Position numbers and translations under genes: made by a program
Assembly: GCF_009909235.1 (NCBI RefSeq)
Contig: NZ_JAAAPO010000001.1
Coordinates: 310,001 to 374,000, forward strand
Direction: 5' to 3'
Length of the DNA stretch: 64,000 nt
Source of the DNA: Novosphingobium ovatum
Lineage (GTDB): Bacteria > Pseudomonadota > Alphaproteobacteria > Sphingomonadales > Sphingomonadaceae
Part shown: piece after piece, positions 1 to 9,582 of the stretch
Layout of the letters: every line of letters starts with the position of its first letter
Numbering within the stretch: position 1 is the first letter of the stretch
Notes under the pieces: generated by a model
The model's input: the letters and a program-made list of their open reading frames with translations, nothing else
Database searches by the model: none
Told to the model about the DNA's origin: nothing

Positions 1-294
1 GCGCACCGTCGAGGAACGATCGAGCGGCGGGTTCTGATCGGGCATCAGCGCGGCGCGAGTGATCCCGCCGAAATGAAACGCCGGCTTATCAATGGCAAAG
101 ACGCCCAGATCGACCAGACCCGGCGCGATCAATTTGCCGCCCGCATCCACCACCCGGTCGCCGTCCTGCGGCGCCACATCGCCGCCCAGCGCGACAATGC
201 GGTCGCCCTCACAACGGATCGCGCCCGGAAACGGCGCGCCATCGGCGGCCACCAGCAAGCCGCCGGTGATCGTCAGTCCTGCCGCCTTGGTCAT
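1..294 (-). CDS. pyrC: Dihydroorotase-like protein (PyrC', probably non-catalytic), N-terminal part
   Basis: Only the first 98 codons lie in the window; the gene continues past the left edge. The start ATG overlaps the pyrB stop as ATGA, so the two are translationally coupled. The protein begins like a class I dihydroorotase, with a small beta-domain ending in APGLVDL. At the point where active enzymes have the metal-binding D-x-H-x-H, it reads [18 protein letters not shown], so both histidines are missing. Such inactive PyrC homologues encoded after pyrB are known (PyrX of Pseudomonas) and act as structural partners of aspartate transcarbamoylase. A structural role here is inference from the missing ligands and the coupling. 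The catalytic PyrC must then be encoded elsewhere. Confidence 0.85.
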   Translation of the reverse strand, partial: MTKAAGLTITGGLLVAADGAPFPGAIRCEGDRIVALGGDVAPQDGDRVVDAGGKLIAPGLVDLGVFAIDKPAFHFGGITRAALMPDQNPPLDRSSTVR

Positions 295-1346
295 GCCCAG
301 CTTCCCTTGTTGTTGGCGGGCATGTCCCAGCCCTCCAGCTTGCGCGCCTTGCGGGTCAGCACTTCCAGACAGGCCATGCGCACGGCCACGCCCATTTCCA
401 CCTGGCGGGTGATCAGGCTTTGGCCTTCGCCGTTTTTCATATGCATGTCGGCCACGTTCGAATCGATCTCGATGCCGCGGTTCATCGGGCCGGGGTGCAT
501 CACCAAAGCGCCCGGCGCGGCCAGCGCCAACCGGTCCAGCGTCAGGCCGTACAGGTGGCGGTATTCGCGTGGGGAGGGGATGAACTGACCCTGCATCCGT
601 TCATTTTGCAGGCGCAGCATCATCACCACATCGGCGCCCTTCAGCGCCGCGTTGAAGTCGTAAAAGGGCGTGACGCGCATCTGCTCGACCTCGGCCGGCA
701 TCAGGGCGGGGGGCGCGCAGACGCGGACATTGGCGCCCAGCGCCGTCAGCGACAGGATGTTTGACCGCGCCACGCGGCTGTGCAGGATGTCGCCACAGAT
801 CACCACCGTCAGCCCGACAAAGCTCTCGCCCAGCCCCTTTTCGCGCAGGGCGTGGCGGATGGTCAGCGCGTCCAGCAGCGCCTGCGTGGGATGCTCGTGC
901 TGGCCATCGCCCGCGTTCAGCACGGGGCAATCCACCTTTTCCGAGATCAGCCGCACCGCGCCCGAACTGGCGTGGCGGATGACGATCGCGTCCGCCCGCA
1001 TCGCGTTCAGCGTCATGGCGGTGTCGATCAGCGTCTCGCCCTTTTTCACGCTGCTGGTGGCGGCCTGCATGTTGACCACATCGGCCCCCAGCCGCTTGCC
1101 CGCGATCTCGAAGGACAGCAGCGTGCGGGTGGAGTTCTCGAAAAAGGCGTTGATGATCGTCAGGCCGTGCAGATGGTCAACGCGCTTGGTTGGCTGACGG
1201 TTCAGCTCGACCCATTGCTCGGCCTCGGCCAGCAGGAACAGGATCTCGTGCGGGGCAAGGCCGGCAATGCCCAGCAAGCCCCGGTGCGGAAAAGCGGCGG
1301 CGCCCAAAGGAAACGGGCCCGCGCTGGTGTTGTGTGGCGATGTCAT
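291..1346 (-). CDS. pyrB: Aspartate carbamoyltransferase catalytic subunit
   Basis: Catalyses carbamoyl phosphate + L-aspartate to N-carbamoyl-L-aspartate, the committed step of pyrimidine synthesis, in the cytoplasm. Visible motifs are the carbamoyl-phosphate loop [13 protein letters not shown], a [14 protein letters not shown] segment, and [11 protein letters not shown] near the C-terminus. The chosen start gives 351 residues and begins [10 protein letters not shown]. The reading frame is open further upstream (to 1391), but that would add a non-family leader. No clear ribosome-binding site distinguishes the two, so the start is uncertain. It is divergent from sppA and overlaps the downstream PyrC-like gene. 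Confidence 0.95.
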   Translation of the reverse strand: MTSPHNTSAGPFPLGAAAFPHRGLLGIAGLAPHEILFLLAEAEQWVELNRQPTKRVDHLHGLTIINAFFENSTRTLLSFEIAGKRLGADVVNMQAATSSVKKGETLIDTAMTLNAMRADAIVIRHASSGAVRLISEKVDCPVLNAGDGQHEHPTQALLDALTIRHALREKGLGESFVGLTVVICGDILHSRVARSNILSLTALGANVRVCAPPALMPAEVEQMRVTPFYDFNAALKGADVVMMLRLQNERMQGQFIPSPREYRHLYGLTLDRLALAAPGALVMHPGPMNRGIEIDSNVADMHMKNGEGQSLITRQVEMGVAVRMACLEVLTRKARKLEGWDMPANNKGSWA

Positions 1347-1469
1347 CAAGGTCTGGCCCATACGCCCCGGTGGGCAGATGCTCAAGCCCACTTTGCGGGC
1401 TAATCCACTTGTGTTTTAAGGGGCGCGACGGGCGCTCCGATGGCGGGGTGCATGGACAGGGACAAACCC

Positions 1470-3419
1470 ATGGATTTCGCGCGCAAGGTATGGCGCTGGC
1501 TGGTCGCGATCAAGGACGGGCTGGTCCTGTTGGCGATGCTGCTGTTTTTCGGCGCTTTGTACGGCGTGCTGACAATGCGCCCGGCCGAACCAAGGGTGCG
1601 CGAGGGGGCCTTGCTGATCCGCATGGACGGCGTGGTGGTCGAGGAGCCGCATGACACCGACCCTTTGGCGGCGCTCAAATCGGGCGACAATCCCAAGGAA
1701 ATCGCCCAGCGTGACTTGCTGCGCGCCATTCGCGGCGCGGCCACCGACGCCAAGGTCAAGGCCTTGGTGCTGGACCTGAGCAAGTTTGAAGGCGGCGGTC
1801 TGGTCCACATGACCGAGATCGGCGCGGCGATGGACAGCTTCCGCGCGACGAAAAAGCCGATACTGCTGTTTGGCACGATGATGGGGGACGATGGCATCCA
1901 ACTGGCCGCCCATGCGACGCAGGCGTGGGTCGATCCGCTGGGCGGGGCGGTGCTGCAGGGGCCGGGGGGCATGCGGCTCTATTACGCCGGGCTGCTGGAC
2001 CGGCTGAAGGTCAATGCCCATATCTATCGCGTTGGCACCTACAAGGACGCGATCGAGCCGTTCCTGCGCGATGGCATGTCCGACCCCAGCCGCGAGGCGC
2101 GCAAGGCCTTGTATGACGCCACCTTTGGTCAATGGCGCGCCGATGTGGCCACGGCGCGCCCGCGCGCCAATATCGACATGGTGGTGCGCGATCCGGTGGG
2201 CTGGTTCAAGGCATCGGGCGGCGATGCGGCCAAGGCGGCACTGGCCGCCGGGCTGATCGACCGCATCGGCACGCGGGCCGAATTTGGCGCGCATGTGGCC
2301 AGCATCGTGGGCGGGGGCGACGATGCCAAACAGCGCCCCGGCAGCTTTGCCCATACCTCGCTGGCGGCGTGGTTAAAGGCGAACCCGGAAAAGACGCCGG
2401 GCCGTGCCATTGGCGTGGTGACCATCGCGGGGGGCATTGTTGACGGCAGCGAAGGCCCCGGTGAGGCCGGAGGCGCGCGCATCGCCCGGTTGATCGACCG
2501 CGCGGCGGACAAGGATCTGGCCGCGCTGGTTGTACGGGTGGATTCGCCCGGCGGCTCGGTCAATGGGTCCGAGGCGATCCGCGTCGCGATCGAGCGGCAC
2601 AAGAAAAAGGGCCTGCCGATCATTGTTTCGATGGGCAATGTCGCGGCCAGCGGCGGCTATTGGGTGTCGACGCCCGCCACGCGCATCTTTGCCCAGCCGG
2701 GCACGGTGACCGGCTCGATCGGCATTTTTGCGGTGATCCCCAGCTTTGAACGGGTGCTGGCCGCCTATGGCGTCAAGGGCGACGGGGTGCGGTCCACCGC
2801 GCTGTCGGGCCAGCCCGATGTGCTGACCGGCCTTTCGCCAGAGGTCGAGGGGATGCTGCAGGCCAATATCGAATCGGGCTATGGCCGGTTTCTGGGGCTG
2901 GTGGCTGCCGCCCGCCACAAAACCCCGCAAGAGATCGACGCCATCGCCCAAGGCCGCGTGTGGGACGGATTGACCGCCCAGCGCATCGGTCTGGTGGACG
3001 AGATCGGCGGGCTGGACGCGGCGCTGAACGCGGCGGCCAAGGCGGCCCGGCTGAAGGATGGCGAATGGCACGCGCTGTATCTGGGCGAAAATGCGGGCGG
3101 CCTGTCGGGGCTGTTCAAACGGCTGGGCGGGGACGAGGACGAGGACGCGGGTGAAGACGGCGCCGACGCGCGCATTAGCGGCGATTGGGCCGGGGCGATC
3201 GCGTATCAGCAACAACAATCGCTGGCCCGCGTGGCGCGCGATGTGCAATCGCTGTTCGCGGTGCAGGGCGCGCAGGCGACCTGTCTGGACTGCGCCGGAT
3301 ATGCCGATCTGGCGCCGCGTGCCGGGGCTGTGGACGGCGCTTTGCCGGGCTGGTGGGCGCGGATGTGGCTGATGCTGGCGGGCGGGCAGGGGGCGGCTGC
3401 GGCCCCCTCCATACGCTGA
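1470..3419 (+). CDS. sppA: Signal peptide peptidase SppA, 67K type
   Basis: Membrane-anchored serine protease that degrades cleaved signal peptides. It is 649 residues, the long two-domain form. A hydrophobic segment at about residues 15-35 anchors it. The general-base lysine lies in the N-domain motif GTYKDAIEPF (about K192), and the nucleophile in VAASGGYW of the C-domain (about S394), followed by GTVTGSIGIF. The start at 1470 was chosen because AGGGA sits about 8 nt upstream; in-frame ATGs at 1440 and 1452 are alternatives. An acidic linker (DEDEDAGED) precedes the last 80 residues. Confidence 0.95.
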   Translation: MDFARKVWRWLVAIKDGLVLLAMLLFFGALYGVLTMRPAEPRVREGALLIRMDGVVVEEPHDTDPLAALKSGDNPKEIAQRDLLRAIRGAATDAKVKALVLDLSKFEGGGLVHMTEIGAAMDSFRATKKPILLFGTMMGDDGIQLAAHATQAWVDPLGGAVLQGPGGMRLYYAGLLDRLKVNAHIYRVGTYKDAIEPFLRDGMSDPSREARKALYDATFGQWRADVATARPRANIDMVVRDPVGWFKASGGDAAKAALAAGLIDRIGTRAEFGAHVASIVGGGDDAKQRPGSFAHTSLAAWLKANPEKTPGRAIGVVTIAGGIVDGSEGPGEAGGARIARLIDRAADKDLAALVVRVDSPGGSVNGSEAIRVAIERHKKKGLPIIVSMGNVAASGGYWVSTPATRIFAQPGTVTGSIGIFAVIPSFERVLAAYGVKGDGVRSTALSGQPDVLTGLSPEVEGMLQANIESGYGRFLGLVAAARHKTPQEIDAIAQGRVWDGLTAQRIGLVDEIGGLDAALNAAAKAARLKDGEWHALYLGENAGGLSGLFKRLGGDEDEDAGEDGADARISGDWAGAIAYQQQQSLARVARDVQSLFAVQGAQATCLDCAGYADLAPRAGAVDGALPGWWARMWLMLAGGQGAAAAPSIR

Positions 3420-3529
3420 AACGCGGTGTTTCGGGTGGGGTGGCGCGGATTTCTGCCTCGGGGCGCTTGCCCTTTTGGCCATAGCACTCTAAGGGCCACC
3501 CCCTGAATTTCTGTAGCTTCGACGCATAC

Positions 3530-3614
3530 GCGGGCGTGGCGGAACTGGTAGACGCGCTGGATTTAGGTTCCAGTATCGCAAGATGTGGGGGTTCGATTCC
3601 CTTCGCCCGCACCA
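3530..3614 (+). tRNA. tRNA-Leu (anticodon UAG)
   Basis: 85 nt including an encoded CCA end. The acceptor arms GCGGGCG and CGCCCGC pair perfectly. The anticodon stem CTGGA/TCCAG encloses the loop TTTAGGT, giving TAG at 3564-3566. The T arm carries the GTTCGATTCC loop, and there is a long class II variable arm (TATCGCAAGATGTG), as expected for leucine. It lies between sppA and tig on the same strand. Confidence 0.97.
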
Positions 3615-3672
3615 GTCTCCGCCATTGGGCCCCGGCGCGGCGCGGCGGCGAATTGGGAAGGTTTTCAATACC

Positions 3673-5091
3673 ATGCAGATTGTCGAAACCACGAACGAGG
3701 GTCTGAAGCGCGCCTATACGGTGACGATCCCCGCCTCTGTGATCGCCGAGAAGGTCGAGAGCGAGGTGACCAAGATCGCTCCGCAGGTCCAGCTGCCCGG
3801 CTTCCGCCCCGGCAAGGTCCCGGCGAATCTGGTCAAGAAGCGCTTTGGCGCGCAGATCCACCAGGACGCGCTGTCGGGCTCGATCCGCGAGGCCATGGAC
3901 AAGCTGGTCGCCGATCAGCAGATCCGCCCCGCCACCCAGCCCGAAGTGAGCCTGGGCGAGGGTTATGCCGAGGGTTCGGACGCTGTCCTGACCATCGCTT
4001 TGGAAGTGTTGCCGGTGATCACCGCGCCCGACCTGACCGGTCTCAAGCTGGACAAGCTGACCGTGCCGGTGGCCGATGCCGAAGTGGACGAAGCGGTCGC
4101 CCGCATCGCCTCGAACGCCAAGCGTTTTGTCGACGCCGAGGAAGGCCGCGAGGCCCAGAACGGCGACCAGCTGACCATCGACTTCCTGGGCAAGCTGGAC
4201 GGCGAGCCGTTTGACGGCGGCGCGGCCGAAGGTCAGGCGCTGGAAATCGGCGCCAACCGCTTCATCCCCGGCTTTGAAGAGCAGCTGGTCGGCGCCAAGG
4301 CTGGCGAGACCCGCGTCATCACCGTGACTTTCCCGGCCGAATATCCCGCCGCCAATCTGGCTGGCAAGGAAGCCACCTTTGACATCACCGTCCACGCCGT
4401 GAAGGTCGCGGGCGAAACCGTCATCGACGACGAATTCGCCAAGTCGCTGGGCCTGACTGATCTGGAGCAGCTCAAGGGCCTGCTGCGCGGTCAGCTGGAG
4501 CAGGAAACGGCTGGCCAGACCCGCACCCAGATGAAGCGCCAGTTGCTGGACGTTCTGGCCGAAGGTCATGACTTTGACGTGCCCCCCAGCATGGTCGAAG
4601 CCGAATTCGCCCAGATCTGGCAGCAGCTGACCCAGGAAGCCTCGCGCGAGGAAAACCCCGAGGAAGCTCTGGCCGAGATCGAGGCCGAGAAGGACGACTA
4701 TCGCGCCATCGCCGTGCGCCGCGTCCGTCTGGGCCTGCTGCTGAGCGAGATCGGTCAGCAGAACGGGGTGGAAATCACCGCGCAGGAAATGCAGATGCTG
4801 GTGGCGCAGGCCGCCCAGCTGCGCGCCCCTCTGTACGAGGAAAAGGTCGTCGACTTCCTGTTTGACAAGGCCGAAGTCACCGAAAAGGAAGTGACCAAGG
4901 AAGAGCTGCAGGCCGCGATCGAAGCCGAGGACACCAGCGCCAAGGCTGACGCCGCCGAAGCCGCGCCCAAGAAGAAGGCCGCGCCCAAGAAGAAGGCTGA
5001 AGCCGCCGAGGGCGAGGAAGCCGCTGAGGCCGCTCCCAAGAAGAAGGCTCCGGCCAAGAAGAAGGCCGCCGAGGAACCCGCCGCCGAGTAA
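3673..5091 (+). CDS. tig: Trigger factor (ribosome-associated chaperone, peptidyl-prolyl isomerase)
   Basis: Binds the ribosome exit tunnel and assists folding of nascent chains. It has 472 residues. The N-domain ribosome-binding signature appears as GFRPGKVPANLVKKRFG (about residues 45-60), the FKBP-like domain at about 150-235 (DQLTIDFLGKLDGEPFDGG), then the C-domain arms. The last 50 residues are a low-complexity Lys/Ala/Glu tail with repeated APKKK units, longer than in E. coli. The frame is open back into the tRNA, but MQIVETT is the family start, with GGGAAGG about 11 nt upstream. A strong terminator follows. Confidence 0.97.
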   Translation: MQIVETTNEGLKRAYTVTIPASVIAEKVESEVTKIAPQVQLPGFRPGKVPANLVKKRFGAQIHQDALSGSIREAMDKLVADQQIRPATQPEVSLGEGYAEGSDAVLTIALEVLPVITAPDLTGLKLDKLTVPVADAEVDEAVARIASNAKRFVDAEEGREAQNGDQLTIDFLGKLDGEPFDGGAAEGQALEIGANRFIPGFEEQLVGAKAGETRVITVTFPAEYPAANLAGKEATFDITVHAVKVAGETVIDDEFAKSLGLTDLEQLKGLLRGQLEQETAGQTRTQMKRQLLDVLAEGHDFDVPPSMVEAEFAQIWQQLTQEASREENPEEALAEIEAEKDDYRAIAVRRVRLGLLLSEIGQQNGVEITAQEMQMLVAQAAQLRAPLYEEKVVDFLFDKAEVTEKEVTKEELQAAIEAEDTSAKADAAEAAPKKKAAPKKKAEAAEGEEAAEAAPKKKAPAKKKAAEEPAAE

Positions 5092-5117
5092 TCGCGCGCG
5101 GCTCTGGCCACAGGATC

Positions 5118-5155
5118 AGGCCCGGCTTCCCATGTGGGTGGCCGGGCCTTTCCTA
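5118..5155 (+). terminator. Rho-independent terminator of tig
   Basis: AGGCCCGGC (5118-5126) pairs perfectly with GCCGGGCCT (5141-5149), with a 14-nt loop, followed by TTCCTATTT. It lies between the convergent ends of tig and the ferredoxin reductase gene. Confidence 0.8.
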
Positions 5156-5189
5156 TTTGCGCGTCATACTTTGCGGGCGGGGCCGCGTG

Positions 5190-6509
5190 TCATTCCTTGC
5201 CCGCGGCCCCGCGCATCGCGCCCACATCCACGAATTTCTCACGCGGGGCGCCATCGCGGGCGCGGGCCACCTCGGCCTCGTCGATTTTTTGCCAGTCGCG
5301 GAACGTCACGAAATCCAGCCCGCGCGATGCGGCCAATGCCTCGAACCCGGCGCGGCCCGGCTTGCCGCTGCCCGCCGACAACACGCCCGCCTCGACATCT
5401 TCGGCAATGCGGTCGATGATGGCAAAGCCGTCGGGCCGGTTGGTGCCGATCGTCCCTGATGGCCCCCGCCGCGCCCAGCCGACGCAATACATCCCCGGCG
5501 CGACCCGCCCATCGACATTGGCAAAACGCCCGGCGCGCGTGTCATAGGGCACCCCCGCGATGGGCGTGGTCTGATAGCCAATGCACGAGACCACCAGCGC
5601 GGCCGCGATCTCATAGGTTTCGCCCGTGGCGATGGCATTGCCGTCCGCGTCCAGCCTTGTGCGCTCCACAGTCACGGAGGCCACCTGCCCATCGCCGTTC
5701 AGCGCGCGCGGCGCGGCAAAGAAATCGAACGTGATTGGGAAATCCCGCGCCCCGCCCGCCTCTGCGGCAAAGCCGCGCAACAGCGCGACCGATTTGCGCA
5801 ACCCCGGCTCCAGCCCGGCGTCCTGTGCCGGGTCGGGCAGGTCGGCGACATCGACCACCGGCCCACCCCGCGCCAGATGGGCCAGCTCGCCCAGCTCCTT
5901 GGGCGTCATGGCGATCTGATGCGGCCCGCGCCGCCCCAATATCGTCACCCCGCTGATGCCCGAAGCCTTCAGCGCGTCCAGCGCATGGGCCACGATGTCC
6001 GATCCGCCAAATTCGTCGGGCGTTTTGGCCAGAATGCGCGCCACATCCAGCGCCACATTGCCATTGCCGATCACCACGGCATGGCCACCCGACAGATCCG
6101 GGTTCAGCGCCGCATATTGCGGATGGCCGTTGTACCACCCGACAAAGCCCGCGCTGCCAAAGACATTGCCCAGATCCGCCCCCGGCAGCGCCAAGGGCCG
6201 GTCGGCCGGCGCGCCTGTGGCCAGCACCACCGCGTCATACAGCCCCTGCAATTCGGCGACCGCGACATCATGCCCCACCGCCACATGGCCGATAAAGCGC
6301 ACATTGTCGGTCAGGGCCACGGCCTCATAGCGGCGGGCGACACCTTTGATCGATTGGTGATCGGGGGCAACGCCGGTGCGAATCAGGCCGTAGGGCACGG
6401 GCAGGCGATCAAAGATGTCCACCCGCACCGCATCGCCCCAGCGCTTTTGCGCGGCCTCGGCGGTGTAATAGCCCGCCGGTCCCGAACCGATCACCGCGAT
6501 ATGCAGCAT
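5190..6509 (-). CDS. FAD-dependent ferredoxin/adrenodoxin-type NADP+ reductase
   Basis: Transfers electrons between NADPH and a [2Fe-2S] ferredoxin. The 439-residue protein starts with the FAD-binding motif IAVIGSGPAGYYTAEAA, followed by the adrenodoxin-reductase hallmark RLPVPYGLIRTGVAPDH (about residues 38-55). A second Rossmann fold has VVIGNGNVALDVARIL (about 145-160), and VGWARRGPSGTIGTN occurs near the C-terminus. These place it in the FprA/adrenodoxin-reductase family rather than plant-type FNR. The start was moved inward to MLHIAVIG because GGGAGA lies about 9 nt upstream; the open frame extends to 6653 without family similarity. Confidence 0.93.
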   Translation of the reverse strand: MLHIAVIGSGPAGYYTAEAAQKRWGDAVRVDIFDRLPVPYGLIRTGVAPDHQSIKGVARRYEAVALTDNVRFIGHVAVGHDVAVAELQGLYDAVVLATGAPADRPLALPGADLGNVFGSAGFVGWYNGHPQYAALNPDLSGGHAVVIGNGNVALDVARILAKTPDEFGGSDIVAHALDALKASGISGVTILGRRGPHQIAMTPKELGELAHLARGGPVVDVADLPDPAQDAGLEPGLRKSVALLRGFAAEAGGARDFPITFDFFAAPRALNGDGQVASVTVERTRLDADGNAIATGETYEIAAALVVSCIGYQTTPIAGVPYDTRAGRFANVDGRVAPGMYCVGWARRGPSGTIGTNRPDGFAIIDRIAEDVEAGVLSAGSGKPGRAGFEALAASRGLDFVTFRDWQKIDEAEVARARDGAPREKFVDVGAMRGAAGKE

Positions 6510-6729
6510 CACCCATTTCTCCCGCATGGATGGCCGGCAGCCGTCACCGGCCCTGATATGTTGCCGTAACCGGCCCTTTTGGTCAGAACATACCTGTTTT
6601 CTCCCGCTGGCAAGCATATTTGCGTCCGTTCGGCGCATTGACATGGCTGACAATTAACCCAATTTCAAACAGCCCTCTGGCATTATCCCGGTGTCCATTT
6701 TTTATACGTGCGAAACGGGCTTAGTGTTC

Positions 6730-9438
6730 ATGGCAAGACGGGGCAGTACGGCCCAGGGCGCGCAGGCTCTGGACGGAGCGACAGGTGTGGTGGTCGAGCG
6801 TCGCAAGGACAGCTCGCCCGTGCCGCTGCCCGGCGTGGATATCGCGCGGCTGCGGCGGCGCTCGGATGCCGATTCCCGCATGGCCGAACCCTATCCGGGC
6901 TATTTCTTCATCTCCGAAGGCTGGGCGATGACCTCGCCCGCGATGGGCATGGCGATTGCCCTGCTGGCGCTGAACGAGATGCACCTGCCCGGCGTGATGG
7001 CCACCGCGCTGTTGGCGTTGGCGATCACGGTCTCGGCCTGTGGCCCGCTGTTTGTGCGGTTCGAGCGCTCGTCCAAGCGGTCGGCGGCGATGCGGTACAT
7101 GGCGCTGGTGGCTGGTGTGGCGCTGCCGATGGTGCTGTTTGGCGCGGGGCTGGTGGTGTGGCAGGCCAACCGCGAGGTGCTCGATTCGCTGGAACTGGCC
7201 GGGCAATTGCTGGTGGTCGGGCTGGTGGCTTCGGTAGCGCTGTCGGGGCGGATGCTCTCGCTGGTGCTGGCCACGGTTGCGCTGTGGAGCGTGCCGGTGC
7301 TGTGTTCCGGGTCGGCCGGGGCGGTGATCACGCTGTTCTTTGGCGGGGTGGTGGGGGCAATCGCCACCATCCATCAGGCCCGTCTGGACCGTGCGGCGCA
7401 GGCCGAGCTGCGTGAAAAGCGGCGCAAGCAATTGCGCGCAGAGGAATTCCTGGCCGACTTCGAACTGGCTGGTCTGGGCTGGTTCTGGGAAACCGACCGG
7501 CAGGGCCTGCTGACCTATGTCTCGCCGCATATTTACAAGCAATTGAACCGCGAGGCCGACAGCCTGCAGGGCCGCCCCCTGACCGATCTGTTCGTGCTGG
7601 ACGGCAATGGCTGCGCCGAGGGTGAGCGCACGCTGCAATTCCACCTGACGGCGCGATCGCCGTTTCAGGACGTGGCGGTGCGCGCCGCCACCCAGGTCGA
7701 GGAGCGCTGGTGGTCGGTCACCGGGCGCCCGGCCTATGATGCGTTCAACAATTTCCTGGGCTTTCGCGGTGCGGGCAGCGACCTGACCGAACAGCGCCGC
7801 AGCGAGCAGCATGCCACGCGCCTTGCTCATTTCGATTCGCTGACCGGGCTGGCCAACCGGTTCCAGATGAGCCAGTCGCTGGAAAAGATCCTGACCGCGC
7901 CCAAGATCGACCACCGCGATTGCGCCGTGTTCCTGCTGGATCTGGACCGGTTCAAGCATGTGAACGACACCATGGGCCACCCGGCCGGGGACGCATTGTT
8001 GAAACAGGTGGCCAACCGGTTGCAGAACACCGTGGGCGACATGGGCCGCGTTGGCCGTCTGGGCGGGGACGAGTTTCAGGTGATCCTGCCCGGCCGCATC
8101 GCGCGCGAACAACTGGCCGCGCTGGCCGACCGGATCATTGGCAACCTGTCGCAGCCCTATTCGATTGATGACAAACGCGTGGTGATCGGCGCGAGCGTGG
8201 GCATCGCCCTGTCGCCCGACGATGGCATGACCAGCGAGGATGTCATCCGCAACGCCGATCTGGCTCTGTATGCGGCCAAGGATCGCGGGCGCGGCTGCCA
8301 CCACTTCTATGCCGAGGACCTGCATTCGGACGCCGAGGAGCGCCGCCAGCTGGAGCATGACCTGCGCGAGGCGTTGAGCCATGGCGGGCTGGAGCTGCAT
8401 TATCAGCCGGTGGTGCACACCGGCACCGAAAAGATCACCGGTTTCGAGGCGCTGTTGCGCTGGAATCACCCGCGTCTGGGCCGACTGTCTCCGGCCAAAT
8501 TCGTGCCGATTGCCGAGGATTGCGGCCTGATCGCGCCCATCGGCGAATGGGCGTTGCGCACCGCCTGTCACGACCTGTCGCGCTGGCCCGAGAGCGTGCG
8601 CGTGGCGGTCAATGTCTCGCCGCTGCAATTTGCCAACCCGTCGCTGCCCGGCATCGTCACCAACGCGCTGGCCGCGGCCCAGGTGGATCCGGCGCGGCTG
8701 GAGCTGGAAATCACCGAAAGCGTGTTCCTGAACGACAGCGCCGACACCGACGCGATGTTCACCGCGCTGAAACGCATTGGCGTGCGTCTGGCGCTGGATG
8801 ATTTCGGCACGGGCTATTCCTCGCTCGGCTATCTGCAAAAGGCGCCCTTCGACAAGATCAAGATCGATCAGGGCTTTGTGCGCGGCGCGACCATGGCAGG
8901 CAACCGCAACAGCGCGATCATCGCGGCCATCGTCAGTCTGGCCGATGCGCTGGGCATGGAAACCACTGCCGAGGGCGTCGAGACGCTGGACGAGCTGGAA
9001 CTGGTCCGGGCGCTGGGTTGCAGCCATGTGCAGGGCTATATCTATGCCAAGCCGCTGACCCGGCTGGAGGCGGACGAACGCACGGCGGGCGATCTGCGCA
9101 TGGTGGCCAGCGGCCCGCGCGCCGCGCGCCCGGTGCGCCGCAGCATGCTGCGCAAGGTCAATCTGGAATCGGATGGCGAACGCTATCCGGTGACGATCCG
9201 CAACATCTCGTCCACGGGCGCGATGTTCGAAGGCTTGCTGGATGTGCCCATCGGGCTGGAAGCCAATCTGGAAATGTCAGAGGACATGGTGGTGCAGGTG
9301 GTTGTGCGGTGGAGCAAATATGGCCGCACGGGTGTCGCCTTTCTGGAGCCGATGGCCTTTGACGAAAGCGGGACGATCGTGCCTCAGCGCGTGCTGGACC
9401 GCAACGCCCCGGCCGAGGCCAAACGGCGCGCGGTCTGA
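6730..9438 (+). CDS. Membrane PAS-GGDEF-EAL-PilZ cyclic-di-GMP signalling protein
   Basis: A 902-residue protein that can in principle make, break and bind c-di-GMP. An N-terminal block of about five hydrophobic helices (residues 65-215) is followed by a PAS-like domain (about 245-355). Next comes a GGDEF domain with intact RLGGDEF (445-449) but no RxxD inhibitory site just before it. Then an EAL domain with intact FEALLRWNHP and DDFGTGYSSLGYL motifs (540-775). A C-terminal PilZ domain (about 802-875) has RRSMLRK and RNISSTGAMFEG. The start is uncertain: ATG at 6730 was chosen, with GTG codons at 6691 and 6724 as alternatives. Confidence 0.93.
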   Translation: MARRGSTAQGAQALDGATGVVVERRKDSSPVPLPGVDIARLRRRSDADSRMAEPYPGYFFISEGWAMTSPAMGMAIALLALNEMHLPGVMATALLALAITVSACGPLFVRFERSSKRSAAMRYMALVAGVALPMVLFGAGLVVWQANREVLDSLELAGQLLVVGLVASVALSGRMLSLVLATVALWSVPVLCSGSAGAVITLFFGGVVGAIATIHQARLDRAAQAELREKRRKQLRAEEFLADFELAGLGWFWETDRQGLLTYVSPHIYKQLNREADSLQGRPLTDLFVLDGNGCAEGERTLQFHLTARSPFQDVAVRAATQVEERWWSVTGRPAYDAFNNFLGFRGAGSDLTEQRRSEQHATRLAHFDSLTGLANRFQMSQSLEKILTAPKIDHRDCAVFLLDLDRFKHVNDTMGHPAGDALLKQVANRLQNTVGDMGRVGRLGGDEFQVILPGRIAREQLAALADRIIGNLSQPYSIDDKRVVIGASVGIALSPDDGMTSEDVIRNADLALYAAKDRGRGCHHFYAEDLHSDAEERRQLEHDLREALSHGGLELHYQPVVHTGTEKITGFEALLRWNHPRLGRLSPAKFVPIAEDCGLIAPIGEWALRTACHDLSRWPESVRVAVNVSPLQFANPSLPGIVTNALAAAQVDPARLELEITESVFLNDSADTDAMFTALKRIGVRLALDDFGTGYSSLGYLQKAPFDKIKIDQGFVRGATMAGNRNSAIIAAIVSLADALGMETTAEGVETLDELELVRALGCSHVQGYIYAKPLTRLEADERTAGDLRMVASGPRAARPVRRSMLRKVNLESDGERYPVTIRNISSTGAMFEGLLDVPIGLEANLEMSEDMVVQVVVRWSKYGRTGVAFLEPMAFDESGTIVPQRVLDRNAPAEAKRRAV

Positions 9439-9582
9439 CGCGCGGCGTGGGGCCGGTATTGGCCGCCGGCGTGCAGCCTGCATTGGACAGCAGGGCCAAC
9501 GGCTGCTAACGGGGCAGGCTTGCGCGGGCGGCCATCCGGCCTGTCCCTTTCCCGCGCGCAGAGTGATAGCCAAAGCCGCCCG

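Noticed and set aside
3175..4569. 464-codon minus-strand frame across the tRNA and tig
   Set aside because: It runs through a tRNA gene and the antisense of trigger factor.
4963..5079. GCCCAAGAAGAAGG-type repeats at the end of tig as a mobile or CRISPR-like repeat
   Set aside because: They encode the Lys/Ala-rich tail of trigger factor in frame; spacing is irregular and there are no unique spacers.
6721..9027. 768-codon minus-strand frame opposite the GGDEF-EAL gene
   Set aside because: Antisense shadow with biased composition; the plus strand has intact catalytic motifs.
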